Assembly: GCA_017165825.1 (NCBI GenBank)
Contig: CM029384.1
Coordinates: 14,614,715 to 14,678,714, forward strand
Direction: 5' to 3'
Source: Hepsetus odoe
Lineage: Eukaryota; Chordata; Actinopteri; Characiformes; Hepsetidae
Length of the DNA stretch: 64,000 nt
The notes under the pieces were generated by a model, which saw only the letters and a program-made list of their open reading frames with translations, had not been told where the DNA came from and made no database searches. How positions within the stretch are numbered: the first letter of the stretch is position 1; each line of letters begins with the position of its first letter. This document shows positions 11,254 through 24,109 of this stretch, piece by piece. The position numbers and the translations under genes were made by a program.

Positions 11254-13735
11254 ATCTTCTTTTTCTTTCGGCTGCTCCTGTTTAGGGGTCGCCATAGTGG
11301 ATCAACATTCTCCATTTCTTCCGGTCCTCTGCATCTTCCTGTTTCAAATCAACCACCGGCATGTCCTTTCTCACCACGTCCATAAACCTCCTCTTTGGTC
11401 TTCCTCTACTCCTCTTTCCTGGCAGCTCCATCTTCAATATCCTCCTTCCAATATAATCCTCATCTTTCCTCCGGACATTTCCAAACCAACACAACCTTGC
11501 TTCTCTAACTTTGTCTCCAAGACGACAAACCTGAGCTGTCCCTCTAATATACTCATTTCTAATCCTGTCCATCCTCGTCACACCCAGTGAACATCTCCGC
11601 ATCTTTAATTCTGACACCTCCAGCTCCGCCTCCTGCCTTTTTGTCAGTGCCACAGTCTTCAATCATTACAAAATAGTTGGTCTCACTACTGTCCTGCAAA
11701 CCTTCCCTTTTACTCCTGCTGGTATCTGTCTGTCACAAATCGCTCCAGCCACTCTTCTCCACCCATTTCAACCTGCCTGCACTCTCTTCTTCACCTCCCT
11801 TCCATACTCGCCGTTACACTGAACTGTTGCTCCCAAGCATTTAAATTCCTCCACCTTTGTCACCTCTACTCCCTGCATCCTGACTACGCCACTTTCCTCC
11901 CTTTCATTCACACTCACGTATTGTGTCTTTGACCTACTCACTTTCATTCCTCTCCTCTCTAGAGCAGATCGCCATTTCTCCAGGTTCTCCTCAAGCTGCT
12001 CCCTACTCTCACTGCAGATCACAATATCATCAGCAAACATCATCATCCACGAAGACTGCTTTCTAACCTCGTCCGTCAACCTTTCTATTGCTATTGCAAA
12101 CAAGAATGGGATCAGCGCTGATCCTTGATGTAATCCAACCTCTACCTTAAATGCATCTATCACTCCAACTGTAGATCTCACCACTGTTACACTGCCATCA
12201 TACATATCCTGAACTACTCTCATATACTTCTCTGTAACACCAGACTTCCTCATACAAAACCACAACTCCTCTCTAGGCACCCTGTCATTTGCTTTCTCCA
12301 AGTCCACAAAGGCACATTGCAACTTTGACCTTCTCTGTACTTCTCCATCAACACCCTCAGAGCAAACATTGCATCTGTAGTGCTGTTTCTCAGCATGAAA
12401 CCATACTGCTGTTCACTGATCATCTCCTCTTTTCTTAACCTCGCTTCCACGACTCTTTCCAATAACTTCATGCTGTGGCTGATCAACTTTATCCCTCTAT
12501 AATTACTGCAGCTCTGTGCATCATCCTTATTCCTGAAAATCGGTACCAGTGCACTTTGTCTCCACTCCTCAGGCATCCTCTCACTTTCCAAGATTATGTT
12601 AAACAATCTGGTAAGAAGCCACTGCTTTCTTCGCCCTGCGGTTCATCTCCTTGTATTTCTGTCTACTTTCTTCATCTCTCTGACTGTCCCACATCTTCTT
12701 TGCCTCCCTATTCTTCTGTATACACTCTTGGACTTCTTGGTTCCACCACCAGGTTTCCATATCCTCCTTCTTCCTTCCAGATGTCACACCAAGTACTTTC
12801 TAGCTGTCTGCCTTATCACTTCTGCAGTAGTTTCCCAGCTCTTCAACACCTCCCAGTGCCTGTGTTAACTTGTGCCTGAATTCCACATTGCAGTCCTCCT
12901 CCTTCAGCTTCCACCACTTGATCTTCAACTCTGCTCTCACTTTTCTCCTCTTCTTGACCTCCAAGGTCATCCTACAGACCGCCATCCTATGCTGTTTAGC
13001 TACGCTCTCCCCTGTCACTACTTTGCACTCTCCAATCTCCTTCAGACTGACCCTCCTGCAAAGAATGTAATCTACCTGTGAGCATCTTCTTCCACTCTTA
13101 TGTCACCCTGTGCTCCTCCCTCTTCTTAAAATAAGTATTAACTATAGCCATTTCCATCCTTTGCACAAAATATACAACCATTTGACCTTCAGCATTCCTC
13201 TCCTTGACACCATATCTACCCATCACCTCCTCATCACCTCTGTTTCCTTCACCAACATGGACATTAAAATCTGCACCAATCACCACTTTCTCTCCCTTAG
13301 GTACACTCTCTATCACTTCATCTAACTCACTCCATAATTCTTTTTTCTCTCCTCCATCTCACAAACAACTAGTGGGGCATAAGCACTAACAACATTCATT
13401 AGCACACCTTCAGCTTCCAGCTTTAAACTCATCACCCTATCTGACACCCTCTTCACCTCCAAGATACTCTTCTTTCAAGATTACACCCACTCCATACCTC
13501 CCTCCATCCACACCATGATAAAACAATTTAAACCCTCCTCCAACCTCCTACACCTGGCCTTACTTCCCTTCCATCGATCCGGTATAGAAGTTTGTTTCAT
13601 TGTCCACATATTGATTTGGCAAAGTTTTACACTGGATGTCCTTCCTGATGTACCATTTCCCTTTTATCCGGGCTTAGGACCCACACGAAGAAATACACTG
13701 GCTTCTGCATCCCCAGAGGCTGGGTTTTAGATCCA
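11254..13735 (-). mobile_element. decayed RTE-type LINE, copy 1
   Basis: A second, different RTE-type non-LTR retrotransposon on the minus strand. Read on that strand it shows endonuclease pieces (VVIGADFNVHVGEGNRGD, 13098-13316), the linker (12599-13018), reverse transcriptase pieces (FVDLEKANDRVPREELW, VGLHQGSALIPFLFAI, MMMFADDIVICSESREQ; 11768-12606) and the C-terminal part (RGRPKRRFMDVVRKDM; 11282-11662). The 3' end is near 11254 (GGAGCAGCCGAAAG on the minus strand) and the 5' leader near 13735. The frames are broken by many indels, and about 0.5 kb between linker and reverse transcriptase is deleted at about 12603. It is a dead copy. Confidence 0.85.
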
Positions 13736-14209
13736 GATCCAGCTATCTGACAACCCAACACTGCTGCTGAAATTATTTCCTCAAAGTAGCTCATAGAAAG
13801 ATTACAATGTAAGTTGATGATTATATATATATGGTACAAGTATTTTACAATACAATAAAATATACTGTGCATTTACAGTAGAGTACTGTATTGTAATAAC
13901 AGTCTGAACTGGAAATGTACTTTCTTTGGCTTTCATTTTTTTTTTTTTTACTGTGTCAAGGTTTTAGCACGCCTCTTTTAAGGAGTGAGGATGATAAAAA
14001 AGCAGTGATGGATTTCCACCAGAGACATTCAGCTACAGAACCATTCTGAACCAGCACCTGCACAACAGTCCCTATAGAGAAAAAAAAATAGAAGAAGGGA
14101 GTCTGTAGAAGAGTGTGTGGAGCATGGAGGTGTGAGAGTGAGAAATTACAGTCAATCAGAGAGGGATAGATTACTGAAGAGAATCATCAGAGGAATGAAT
14201 GTATATTTT

Positions 14210-14224
14210 GGGGGGGGGGGGGGG
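14210..14224 (+). repeat. homopolymer of 15 G
   Basis: A run of 15 consecutive G bases, rare in fish DNA and prone to length error in sequencing and replication. Confidence 0.9.
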
Positions 14225-14911
14225 TGTCTAGCCATTTCTGCAGAGAGGATAAGACATGCTTTCGTGGGCCAGTCGCTGCATAACAGCCAGGAGAGAGAGA
14301 TTCTAGTCTAAATATATTCTTCCCTCGAGGACTGAGAGACAGAGAAACATATGATCTGTGGGTGTGGGGAGAGAAAAAGAGAAAGAGAGAAAGACAAGGA
14401 GGCAGGGGAGAAAAAGAAAGAAAGAAAAGGAAAAATAGGAAGCTAGAAAGATTAGGAAGACAAAGACAAAGAAAGGCAAACAGAGAGAATGACAAAAGCA
14501 GGATAAGAGAGAGAGGAGAGAATGAATCGAGGATTTGAGGAAATGAGAATAAAAGTGTGTAATTCAGATCTTTCAAGACACTCATGGATGTTTATTTTCA
14601 TGTATTTATTATTTACTTAATTAATTAATTAAACAAACGATGTAAATCATTCATTTTACTTAGTGGCCCATTTCAAAAAATATCATAAAGAATACAAACA
14701 CTTTGTTTCTCATCCTTCATTTCTCAACCATTACAGGGCTACTTGTTCGACTGCTGCAAGTACACATTGAATGCACATTGACAAGGACGCCATTAAACAG
14801 TGACCACATTTTCTCCGGCAAGGTCTGGTCTTTTCCTCATGTTTTTTGACTCATTTGTTCAAGAAGGGTGGCCTTTTGAAGGACCCATTTCCTGTCTTTT
14901 TCTTGTATTTT

Positions 14912-14913
<2 letters not shown>

Positions 14914-14986
<73 letters not shown>

Positions 14987-15066
14987 GGGAAGATAGATGG
15001 GTGGATGGATGGGTGGGTGGATGGATAGATAAACGGACGGACAGACGGACAGGCAGACAGACAGAT
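14914..15066 (+). repeat. compound tetranucleotide microsatellite
   Basis: About 18 GATA units followed by GGAT/GGGT and then GACG/GACA units. Confidence 0.95.
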
Positions 15067-16491
15067 TAACTAATTCATTAATTTTGTTCATTTATCATTG
15101 TGTGTGCACAGTGTAAAGGGCAGCTGTCACTAATTAATGTTGACTAATTAAGACCAAAGGGTTTGATATCCCTTAGAGTTGTTTTCTCCATCAGAGATCA
15201 AGTCTTGTTCTGAATTATATGTATATATTTTTGTTTAGATTTAAATTGCACATCAGCAATTAAATATTTCACGTGCTATCACATTTTACCACAATTTCTA
15301 CCATATAAAAAAAATGAAATAACCAGCTGCCAGCTACCAGATACCGAACCACTGTTCAGAATTCACATACTAATGTCGCTCTTGTAACTGGTAAAAAGAT
15401 GATCTAGGCAGCAGCTCAAAATTGTACTCACTCGAGTTACAGACTTCTGCAAAATCACGTTGCATTTTAAGAAAACAATAAAAGCAAAACTAGACTAGTC
15501 CCTGTGAACTTTTTGCTAAGGGACAGATGGATCTACCATAAGCTGTGTCAATATAGTGAGGCTACCTCCACAAAGGGAACATCTGAGACTCTGTGAGACT
15601 AAAAGAGTCAACAGAGACTGAAAAAGGAATGTATTTATGCAACAACCATGCCAGAACAAACCCAAAGCTTCAAACATTTATTAATTCAGGACTGATTATA
15701 CTGTGCACTGGCAGCTTCTGTAAATTCCAGGCACCATCTGCCCACAGTCTTAATGGCCAAAAGAGCTCTCCATGGTGCTAAAGTGCACCGAATCTCTCCA
15801 TAGTGTTAAAATGCATAGTATTTATCTGTGGTGCTTATTCAGTTATTCAGTGTGAGATGGTTGCAACTCAATATTAAGTTTGTAGATCCAACCAACTTAA
15901 CTATGTACTGAATGCATCATATGGCATAGAATGTTACCTGTTTTTGCTGCTCTTGGATTCAAGGTAGACGGGCAGAATGAGCGGCAAAATACTACTAGAA
16001 AATTCTAGTAGTTCCAACAAAGTAGCATGATACAGCTATATGCTTATTTTTTTCAGTTCAGATTATTATGGAAATTTCTTTTACATTATTCTAGAATAGT
16101 CTCCATCATTTGCTACAGTATTCTCCTCTATCCTGTTCTGCCCCCCCATACATAGTCCGAGGATGTTTTTTTCTCATAAATATGGTTCTACATGTTTTGG
16201 CTCCTTCCTCCTTTGTTTAATTGCTTTCTTTCATCAAAATGTAGAAAAATCTAATGTTTTATGTAAAAATGTTTTATGTAATATGTATGCACTTAAAAAA
16301 AATTGTAAAGGGTTCACCTATTTCAAGCACTGCTGTAGCTGCACTACATTTACATAGACACAAAACAAATGACTTTAACCTGATTCTGATCAATTCTGCA
16401 AAACATGTTACACTTCACAGGAAAAACCCTGCAGCTATTTTACCACCAAATTACTCTTGCTATGTTTTACCATCAGTAATAATTAAACTTA

Positions 16492-16690
16492 CATTTACGG
16501 TCTTTAGCAGACGCTCTTATCCAGAGCGACTTCCATGTCCTAATTACAGGGACAGTCCCCCTGGAGCAACTCAGGGTTAAGGGTCTTGCTCAGGGACCCA
16601 GTGGTGGTAGTGCCAGAGGTGGGATTCGAACCAGGAACCTCTTGATCCATAGGTCTGTAGGCAAGTACCCTACCACTAGACCACCACCCC
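16492..16690 (-). mobile_element. SINE family A
   Basis: Complete copy on the minus strand with A box, B box (GGTTCGAATCC) and the AGAGCGTCTGCTAAA-type tail. AAACTTA repeats at 16485-16491 and 16691-16697 are the target duplication. Confidence 0.88.
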
Positions 16691-17043
16691 AAACTTATTT
16701 TTTTATTTATTTATTTTTTAATACTGTTTGTTCTTATCATAGTGGGTAAAAAAAAATATCCGGAAATCCTTTGCCTCTGAAGTCATTTGCAACAGCACAC
16801 TTTTTACACTATTGAATATCTTGTAACACCGAAAGGTACTTAGGCTGTAATAACGCCTATAATCTGTGAACTGTAATTTGTGTGAAAAAGCAATATTTAC
16901 AAAGTTCTACAACTACACAACCAATGTGTCAGAATATCAGGAATAATTACACATATATGTGCTAATATACGAGCAATTACTTTACGCCAGTGTGAAGAAA
17001 GCTTTTGACTGATAATGTCAAGTGTTTTGGGGATTGTTAATCC

Positions 17044-17047
<4 letters not shown>

Positions 17048-17108
<61 letters not shown>
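17048..17108 (+). repeat. GA microsatellite
   Basis: About 30 GA units. Confidence 0.95.
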
Positions 17109-17116
<8 letters not shown>

Positions 17117-17893
17117 CAGAAAGTAAGACAAAGGGTGACAGAGAAAGAACAATGACACTGGCTAGTGTTTCATTGCTACTTCAGTTCTTGCTGGTTCATG
17201 TTAGCAGTCCATCCCTCGCTCATTACCCCTTCATCACTGCACTCAATTGTTCCTCTTTGTTGGGGGGAAGCTATAGCCTAGAGGGCTCTATAATAGACAG
17301 CGACCATTACCGTCCAGCTCTAAAGCAGTTAGAGACCAGTGTGTCTCAGCAATATCTCAGCAGGGTTCTGAAGGAGAGCATTTGAAGAGAATGATTCAAA
17401 GTCAGGATAAATGAAAATCTTGCTGCTCACTGTGATATCTAGAATAGAGTGGCAGAGGCAAATTCACAGGCAGACAAGCCACTAGTAGATGTAACATGAT
17501 GCACCCACACACGCATGCAATACACACCCACATACACACAAGAAATGTATATGTATACATAGATTATAACTGACCTCCCCCCAGGCCAGGAGAAGAACTT
17601 AAACCTTTAAGGTAAAATCTCTAGACTAGCTTATATTACACTATACAGCATACAAAGGAAGAAACATTGCCAAAAGATTTCAGTTTTCCCTTTCAGAAGT
17701 GAGCTGGTTTTCTCTCCCTATTATTATAAACTCATCTGCCATTTATAGTCCCCTCCAAAAGGTATTGGAACAGCAAACTGATTTTTTATTTGCATTTCTT
17801 TGTAAATAGCTTCTGTAATTGCAGAATTACTTCTGCAATCCTATAAGTCTAAGCCATGACATACCTAATAATAATGACAATATCATTTCTTAC

Positions 17894-18013
17894 GAAAGTG
17901 ACTACCCTTGTTATTGCAAAACGCAACACAGGACAACACGAAATTCAACCTCTGCGTTTTACCCATACACACGTGCAGCAGGGGGCAGCTATTGAAAGCG
18001 CCCGGGGAGCGCC
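17894..18013 (-). mobile_element. SINE family B, 3' part
   Basis: Minus-strand tail half with GGGCGCTTTCAATAGCTGCC and GACTACCCTTGT-type end. The tRNA head is absent. Confidence 0.7.
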
Positions 18014-18411
18014 CTTCTTTTGCCATACTTTTGGATTGCCATCATTTTAGTGGAGATTAATCTTTGTTTAAAAGCCTTATGGGCTATTTCCACATTTGCA
18101 GTCTTCTTCAAACAGCGCCATACCTCAACCCCATGGAGTTTACTGCATGATGTCACTGATTGTTTTTTTGAGACTTTCTTTAACTTTCATACAACTTGTC
18201 TGTCACCAGCAGTTGTTGTTTTCCCTAACCTACTGTTTTTTTGTCTGTTGCTCAGTAAACCTAGTTTTTTCTTTATTTTTATAATATTGCAAATAGTTGT
18301 ATTATCTATGTCATACTTATGAAATGTTTAATGGATTTTCCCTCATATAGGGGCTTCAAATATACATACTTTCCCTTGCAGACAGCTCTCTGGGCTTCAT
18401 GTTGGTTTTTG

Positions 18412-18610
18412 AAAGTGAAAAAAGTGAAAGTGACTACCCTTGTCATTGCGAAACGCAGCACAGCACAACACAATGAAATTCAACCTCTGTGTTTCACCCA
18501 TACACACACATGCAGCAAGGGGCAGCTATTGAAAGTGCCCAGGGAGCAGTGATGGGGACAGTACCTTGCTCAAGGGTACCTCAGGGCAACCTACTGATGA
18601 GGGAATTGGG
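18412..18610 (-). mobile_element. SINE family B, lacking the 5' end
   Basis: Minus-strand body and tail (GAGCAAGGTACTGTCCCCAT, CACTTTCACTTT). It is about 0.5 kb from a similar fragment at 17.9 kb and in the same direction. Confidence 0.75.
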
Positions 18611-18614
18611 AATT

Positions 18615-19845
18615 CCAATGCTTCAGCTAAATGTCTTTATCAGGAGCTATTTATAGTTTAAACAATTCTAACAAAACAAATTCTACACAACATACATGTT
18701 TAGCGATGAACACCTGTCAGTCTGTCAAGCTCGAATAGTTTTGTTCACTTGAGTGGTGAGATACAAAAGGTGACTAGATAATTCATTTAACATGTTTAGA
18801 TGTAAAAAACAGGAAATAAAAGTTAAAAATCTTTCATGTAATCATCTTTTGATCTCAAACGCCACACAGCTTCAGTCCTTCGTAAAAACATATATACTGG
18901 AAAGGTTTGCTGAGGGCCATGAACACTCAGCACAGCGTGTGACATGAGAAGAAAACAGAATTAAATGATTCATCTGCCTCTGACAGTGGAAAACCAAACG
19001 GGAGAGGAGTGGCGCTCCCAATCAACTCTTCAGTGTGATAGAAGTGGTGTACGTGGCATGTGTCGCTGAAATCAATGCAGATCAAAGCCTGAGCTTATGA
19101 AGCTGGTTTTACTGTAATGAGTGCGAGACTTTGATGTTGTCTGTAGTGTATACTTAGATTACTATGCACTGCAGGTACTAAGCATTATTAAATTAGGATA
19201 TCTGGTTACTAACCATGTTCTGAGGTCTAACATCATGTATATGTTTGAAATAATTAGCGCACTCTCATAAACAGGAGTGGCAGAAAAAAAGAAAAACATA
19301 TCTATAATACTTATACATCTACGAATTCCTTTGATTTTAGTGCAGAGATTCCTTATACCCTGTCAGTATTCCCCACATTTCGCACTGGGGTGTCATCGAT
19401 TCAGATGGAAAGAGGAGTTGCAAGGGATTGCAATGTGATGCTCTCCCCCCCAATCAAAATGTCAAAAAGCAAATTTTAAAACATATGAAAAATCTCCTTT
19501 ATCATTGATTGTTTTATATGACCTAGTTATTATTGTTGTTGTTGTTGTTGATGATGATGATGATGATGATGATGTTGATATCAGTGTTTTTCTATCCTGG
19601 AACTACAAATCAAGCGTTCCCTTTTTAACCATCTACTATTTTGGATGCAACCAGCGTTAAGCATCAATATTCGAATGCAAACAGGGCTGCAAATGAAGAC
19701 CTGCTATGAAAGCTATATCTTGTTCTTATTTTGTCACATCGTGCATCGTGCTTAGCTTTGTGTAGCCCCATCTTGCCATTTGGACCAGCTAGAATAAGAG
19801 TAGGAAAAACACTGAACTGTCCATAGATATAGCCCCTCCCCTTTT
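18615..19845. other. upstream flank of mgat5b
   Basis: AT-rich unique-looking DNA with a TTG/ATG repeat. No gene, RNA or element is supported. Confidence 0.5.
19528..19580 (+). repeat. TTG/ATG trinucleotide microsatellite
   Basis: A TTG run changes into an ATG run, about 17 units in all. Confidence 0.9.
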
Positions 19846-19890
19846 CCACACGCACGCACGCACGCACGCACACACACACGCACACGCACT
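19846..19890 (+). repeat. CGCA/CA microsatellite upstream of mgat5b
   Basis: CGCA units followed by CA units, close to the CpG-richer leader region. The alternating purine-pyrimidine sequence can form Z-DNA. Confidence 0.9.
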
Positions 19891-19899
19891 TCACGAGTT

Positions 19900-20323
19900 A
19901 ACGCGGATAGTCTTCTTGTTAAGAGTCTACTCCAGCCTGCAGGAGAGCCGCGCGGAGCTGTCCGTGGTGCTGAAAGCGGACGCTGACTGAGCGGGAGCGA
20001 GTGATGGCGCTGCGCTACTGACTGTTCCGCTCTGCGCAGCGGCCACTTGAGAGCTGATTTCCTTCAAGCAGGGATCTCCGCTCGTCCTCGCTGATGGAAC
20101 TTCAGCCTCGTGCATGTGACCCCTTCTCCGAATCCCCTCCGACTTTCCGTGGAGGAGGCTCGAGCATGAAGTGACTCCAGCAGCACTTTTTCCTCTCGCA
20201 CTCCGTGGAGGAGTTTTCTTAAGCGCTCGCTGTTTCCTGAGACTCTCCTCATCCTCAGCACAGCACTCTGCACAAAATGTAACACAATCAACATGACAGA
20301 TCGCATAACGTGACATCACCCGC
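19900..20323 (+). promoter_or_regulatory. probable mgat5b 5' leader and promoter-proximal region
   Basis: CG dinucleotides are clearly denser here (GCCGCGCGGAGC, GCGGGAGCGAG, CGCTGCGCTAC) than in the surrounding AT-rich DNA, as expected near a vertebrate transcription start. The segment leads directly into exon 1 of mgat5b. No clear TATA box or initiator could be fixed, so the transcription start is not assigned. The long minus-strand open frame across it (19927-20388) resembles no protein I know and is probably a by-product of GC content. Confidence 0.5.
20293..20313 (+). promoter_or_regulatory. upstream ORF in the mgat5b leader
   Basis: A six-codon ATG...TGA frame (M-T-D-R-I-T) ends 10 bases before the first in-frame mgat5b ATG. 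If the mature leader includes it, it could reduce initiation on the main frame. That the frame is present is direct observation; a regulatory role is inference. Confidence 0.35.
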
Positions 20324-20397
20324 ATGAAAATGATTGCTGTGAACGGCGACTGCACGACTATGGTGAGAAGATGCCTTCTGACGTTCAAGCCCTTCAG
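20324..20397 (+). CDS. mgat5b: mgat5b exon 1, coding part (cytosolic tail of GnT-Vb)
   Basis: This is the first coding exon of alpha-1,6-mannosylglycoprotein 6-beta-N-acetylglucosaminyltransferase B, a Golgi enzyme that adds beta-1,6-linked GlcNAc branches to N-glycans and, in brain, O-mannosyl glycans. It encodes about 24 residues including MVRRCLLTFKPFR, which closely resembles the mammalian MGAT5B amino terminus (recalled, not searched). Two in-frame ATGs lie at 20324 and 20330. The second has A at -3 and aligns with the mammalian start (M-x-x-VN), so the true start may be 20330. The exon ends CAG|GTAAAT with two bases of an Arg codon, completed by the first base of exon 2. No signal peptide is cleaved in this family; the basic tail precedes a signal anchor. 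Identity is secure; the exact start is less so. Confidence 0.9.
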
Positions 20398-23300
20398 GTA
20401 AATGCAACCGATTGTGTTTCTTAGACTCGTAGAAGTCAGAGACCTTCTTCAATGCGTCTGCGGAGGTTTACTTTTTAAGAGTGTAACTGCCTAACATGTT
20501 GAGCCTGCTTAGCACCACAGTGACAGTCAGGTTGTAGTTGACATAAAGACAGATCAGACCACATTCTGAAAGGGATCCTAATCATTATCTTAATGCTACC
20601 CCATTTTCCCATTCAGTGAAATAGAGTTGAATCTGCACATACAGACATGGTTACTGTCTTAAAAATTAAGAGCCATACAAAGTGCTTGCCCTGGAAATAC
20701 GGCTTAATGGAAAACCATTCTTCATCAGTATTGAACCGTCACATTATATGGAAGTTCTTTTAGCAGTGATAAAGCTGAACATGTCCTTATCAAAAATAAC
20801 ACTTACCTTCTAAGCAGAAAGCTTCTAAAGCAAACCATAAATGGTTATTTTATGGAACTGCTCCAAAGAACACTTATAAGCAGCTTTTCATTTAAGAGTG
20901 TACCAGATAACCTTTGAATTTTTAAAAAATTTTTTTGTCGAAGCAAAAATTCTACCTATTTCGCTTTGATAAACTATTCCAGGCAAACATGTCCAAAAGC
21001 GATGCTAATAAATGCTATGATTCAATATATCACAAACTTTTAGCAGAAGAGCTGCAAGGCCACAGTGCTTGAAAATGATTTAACTATGGAGAACATTTCC
21101 ACTGATGTTCGGCTCAGGCTTTAACACAGCAGACGTGAAGATCGAATATATAACTGTGACAAATGGGTAAATGAAATGGGTCAGAACCCTTCTAATTAGT
21201 GGAGGTGTTTCACTTTCACAAAAAAATGGCCATTAAAATCAACCTGAAATGAAAATGAACCATTGTACGCTTATGTGTTTAGTCAGATTATGCACATTTG
21301 TATTGTCGTTTCATATCATTCAGAAGATAACATTTGTTTTCTTTTGATAGAAATGTAGTGACCTTTGCCTGTCTCTAAAATATAACCGATGTTTTAGGTC
21401 ACTTTATTCAAGAAGCAGGGGAAATGCTGTCAATCTTAATCTAATATATATTATTGTACATTTATTATTATATCTTTATACACCCTCTCACTGAATCGTT
21501 TCTAAGTAAGCGGTGAGGCATAACAGGTTTGAGGTGTGAGATTAACCTCACACGCGTGGTTACTATTTTAAAATATTAAAGTACATATGCAACCTGATAC
21601 AATGCTAAACATCACTGAACATCTTATGCAATTGATCTTAATAATTAATGGTTGTATTGGTACTGGGAAGAACAGGAAGCAACCTAACACATTTTCATTT
21701 ATGCTAAATACATTTTAAAAGCATTAAAGCTAGATCACATAACATTTTATACAAGCAACATATACATCTCTGCTCCAAAGGGATCACTGGATGTTTGTAG
21801 GACCTACCGTTCTTCAGCAATTGCACTGAAATTGGAGGGATGGAAAAAGTTCTAACTAACCCAATGGCTGGGGTGAACTGGAACAGAGGATTGTAGCCCT
21901 TGCTAGAAAAGCAACACGATTCTATTTTAACACAATTAATTCAATACAATTTACATTTACATTTATGGCATTTAGCAGACGCTCTTATCCAGAGCAACTT
22001 ACAGGTCCTAATTACAGGGACAGTCCCCCTGGAGCAACTCAGGGTTAAGGGTCTTGCTCAAGGACCCAATGGTGGTAGTGCTAGAGGTGGGATTCGAACC
22101 GGGAACCTCTGAATCCATAGGTCCGTAGGCAAGTACCCTACCACTAGACCCACCACCCTATCTATAAACTATATCTATAAACTATATGTGAATCCTGTTT
22201 ATGGATCCATGGGAGAAATCCGCATAGCAATCCATCCCTTATTAAAATCCATCTATAAGGGATTAATAGATATGTAATAGAATAATTTTGGACATTACTT
22301 ATTTAACCATCTCTTTCAATGCTTTACCTTTGAATGGTTGCATGACAGATGGATAGATTGTGGAGATCTGTCCTTCCAGCTCTGTCAGGGGTGGAAGGTG
22401 TGTAAACAGGTATATTTATCCATCCAGACATCTAATGGTTTATAACAGATTAATATTTTAATAGATGGATTAGGTAGACAGATTAATTATATACATCGAC
22501 AGCATTTTTTAAAACATGGACTACAAGCACTCATACAGTAGGATATGGATGGAAAAGACATTTACATTCTGCACTATATTGTTAACAACATACTAATCCT
22601 CAGACATTCACTCACTTATTCAATCACTTGACAAATTATCATAGTCATGGCAAATATAATGTTCCTTTGGAACAGGCCAGTGTGAAGCAAGGTTAAATAC
22701 AGTCAGAGGGCCCACTGACCAACGATGTCTCCTTACAATGTCTCATTCTGTGAAAAGCTGTAAAAGCTACAGCTACACTTCGACAGATGAGGCTGAGACA
22801 GAGAAGCACATCCCCCTACAATGCAAAACGTTCAATGAATTAAAGAACATTTAACAAGCCCATCTTCTGTAATTTCAGACTTCAAAGAGCTTCATACTTG
22901 GACAAACTGTACTTTGATGCTTTGATGATGTTCTCACAAATTCCACACCAACAAAGTCTGAATTGAACTCAGAATTGTGTTTTTTATTTCATTTTTGTTT
23001 GTCCAGGTTTTATTGCTTAGTTGTAACACTGCAGTAGAACTAACCCTACCGTTTAAAAGCCAGGCTGTACATGTTTCAAAACGCTACTATGTTTTAGTCA
23101 AAAAGACAGTCTTTAAGGTAATATTAGATTGGAATTAGTGACTTACACACACACTTTAGCTATCCACAAAAAAAAGAAAGGAATTTGCTTTCATGGTGAG
23201 AAAGCACTCTGCAGATCTCCACAAAAACATGTTCATGATCTCTTAAAATGAGCTGGAGACCATGAGCTGGTAATCAGGTAAAGTCGCTTAAAGCAGGCCC

Positions 23301-24109
23301 TTTTTAGAGCTGCACAACCATGTAAAAGCCTGTGTTACTATTACTTCCCATTAGACTGTCCAATCCCCTGATTTTTTAGAGAACATGGGGTAGTTCTTCT
23401 ATCTTATCAAAGAGCATATCCATATTCTTTCCATTTGTGTCCCGTGTTCTCTTTCACAAGATGATTTCCTGAAGAATTTTTATAGAATTATCAAGGAACA
23501 ACATAAAATTTGGAATGGAAAACTCTAAATGACCTTAATTTTAACTTTCAGCTACCTTTTTAAATAATGTTCCTACATTAATCTTGGCTTGGATGTACAG
23601 AAAAACAATCTTCATTTAGTATAGAAGCATAATATGAAGTTTCTCTTAACTTTTAAAGAGGTTTTATACAACTGCGCATTAAACAAAAATAGTCCTTAAG
23701 ATCCATCACTTCAAAGGTTCTTTAGAGATCCAGAGTTGTTCTTTTAAAGCCTAGCTCCAAACAACCCCTTTGGCAGCATTAAAAAAGTTTTTAGTCAAGA
23801 GAGTTTTTAGTCAAGAGATTAACCAGCTGTAGAATGAGAATCTGCACAATGTCAAATGTCCTAGGGCAATAACTTGAGGCAGTGAGGCTATTACTTGATC
23901 ATTTGAGCTGATGCAAAGAGTTGGCAATTTGAGTGCAAAGTTTTATGATGACAAATTAGACGGTGAGAAGTCAACTATAACTGCATTACCAGCTTGAAAG
24001 AACTCTTAATTCATTCATTTTAAACTATTCACTCTCCTGACTGGCACTATTAACTTTTTTCTGTCCATGGCACTCTGAGCACAGTAACAGGGTGTTCATT
24101 TCTCTACAG
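20398..24109 (+). other. mgat5b intron 1
   Basis: GT...AG intron of 3,712 bp. It contains one tRNA-derived SINE on the minus strand (about 21950-22158). The rest is AT-rich unique-looking DNA in which I see no further gene, RNA or clear repeat. Confidence 0.85.
21950..22158 (-). mobile_element. SINE family A (in mgat5b intron 1)
   Basis: Minus-strand copy with intact B box (GGTTCGAATCC) and ACATTTACATTTA tail. An extra C sits in the head near the A box. No target duplication is certain. Confidence 0.85.

Larger units (their letters stand above)
13740..16485. other. spacer upstream of mgat5b
   Basis: It holds the G15 run, a GA-rich purine stretch (14330-14530) and the compound GATA repeat. 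Nothing coding is supported. The longest minus-strand frame (14187-14585) is a low-complexity Leu/Ser/Phe reading of the purine tract. Confidence 0.5.

Noticed and set aside
14187..14585. 132-codon frame rich in Leu, Ser and Phe on the minus strand
   Set aside because: It reads a low-complexity purine tract and has no recognisable domain or upstream promoter evidence.
14914..15066. CRISPR-like array
   Set aside because: The periodic signal is a simple tetranucleotide repeat with no spacers. The 39-bp array at 57.5 kb also has no spacers.
19927..20388. 153-codon minus-strand open frame across mgat5b exon 1
   Set aside because: It overlaps the recognised exon on the opposite strand in CpG-rich DNA and resembles no protein I know. 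It is best explained by base composition.
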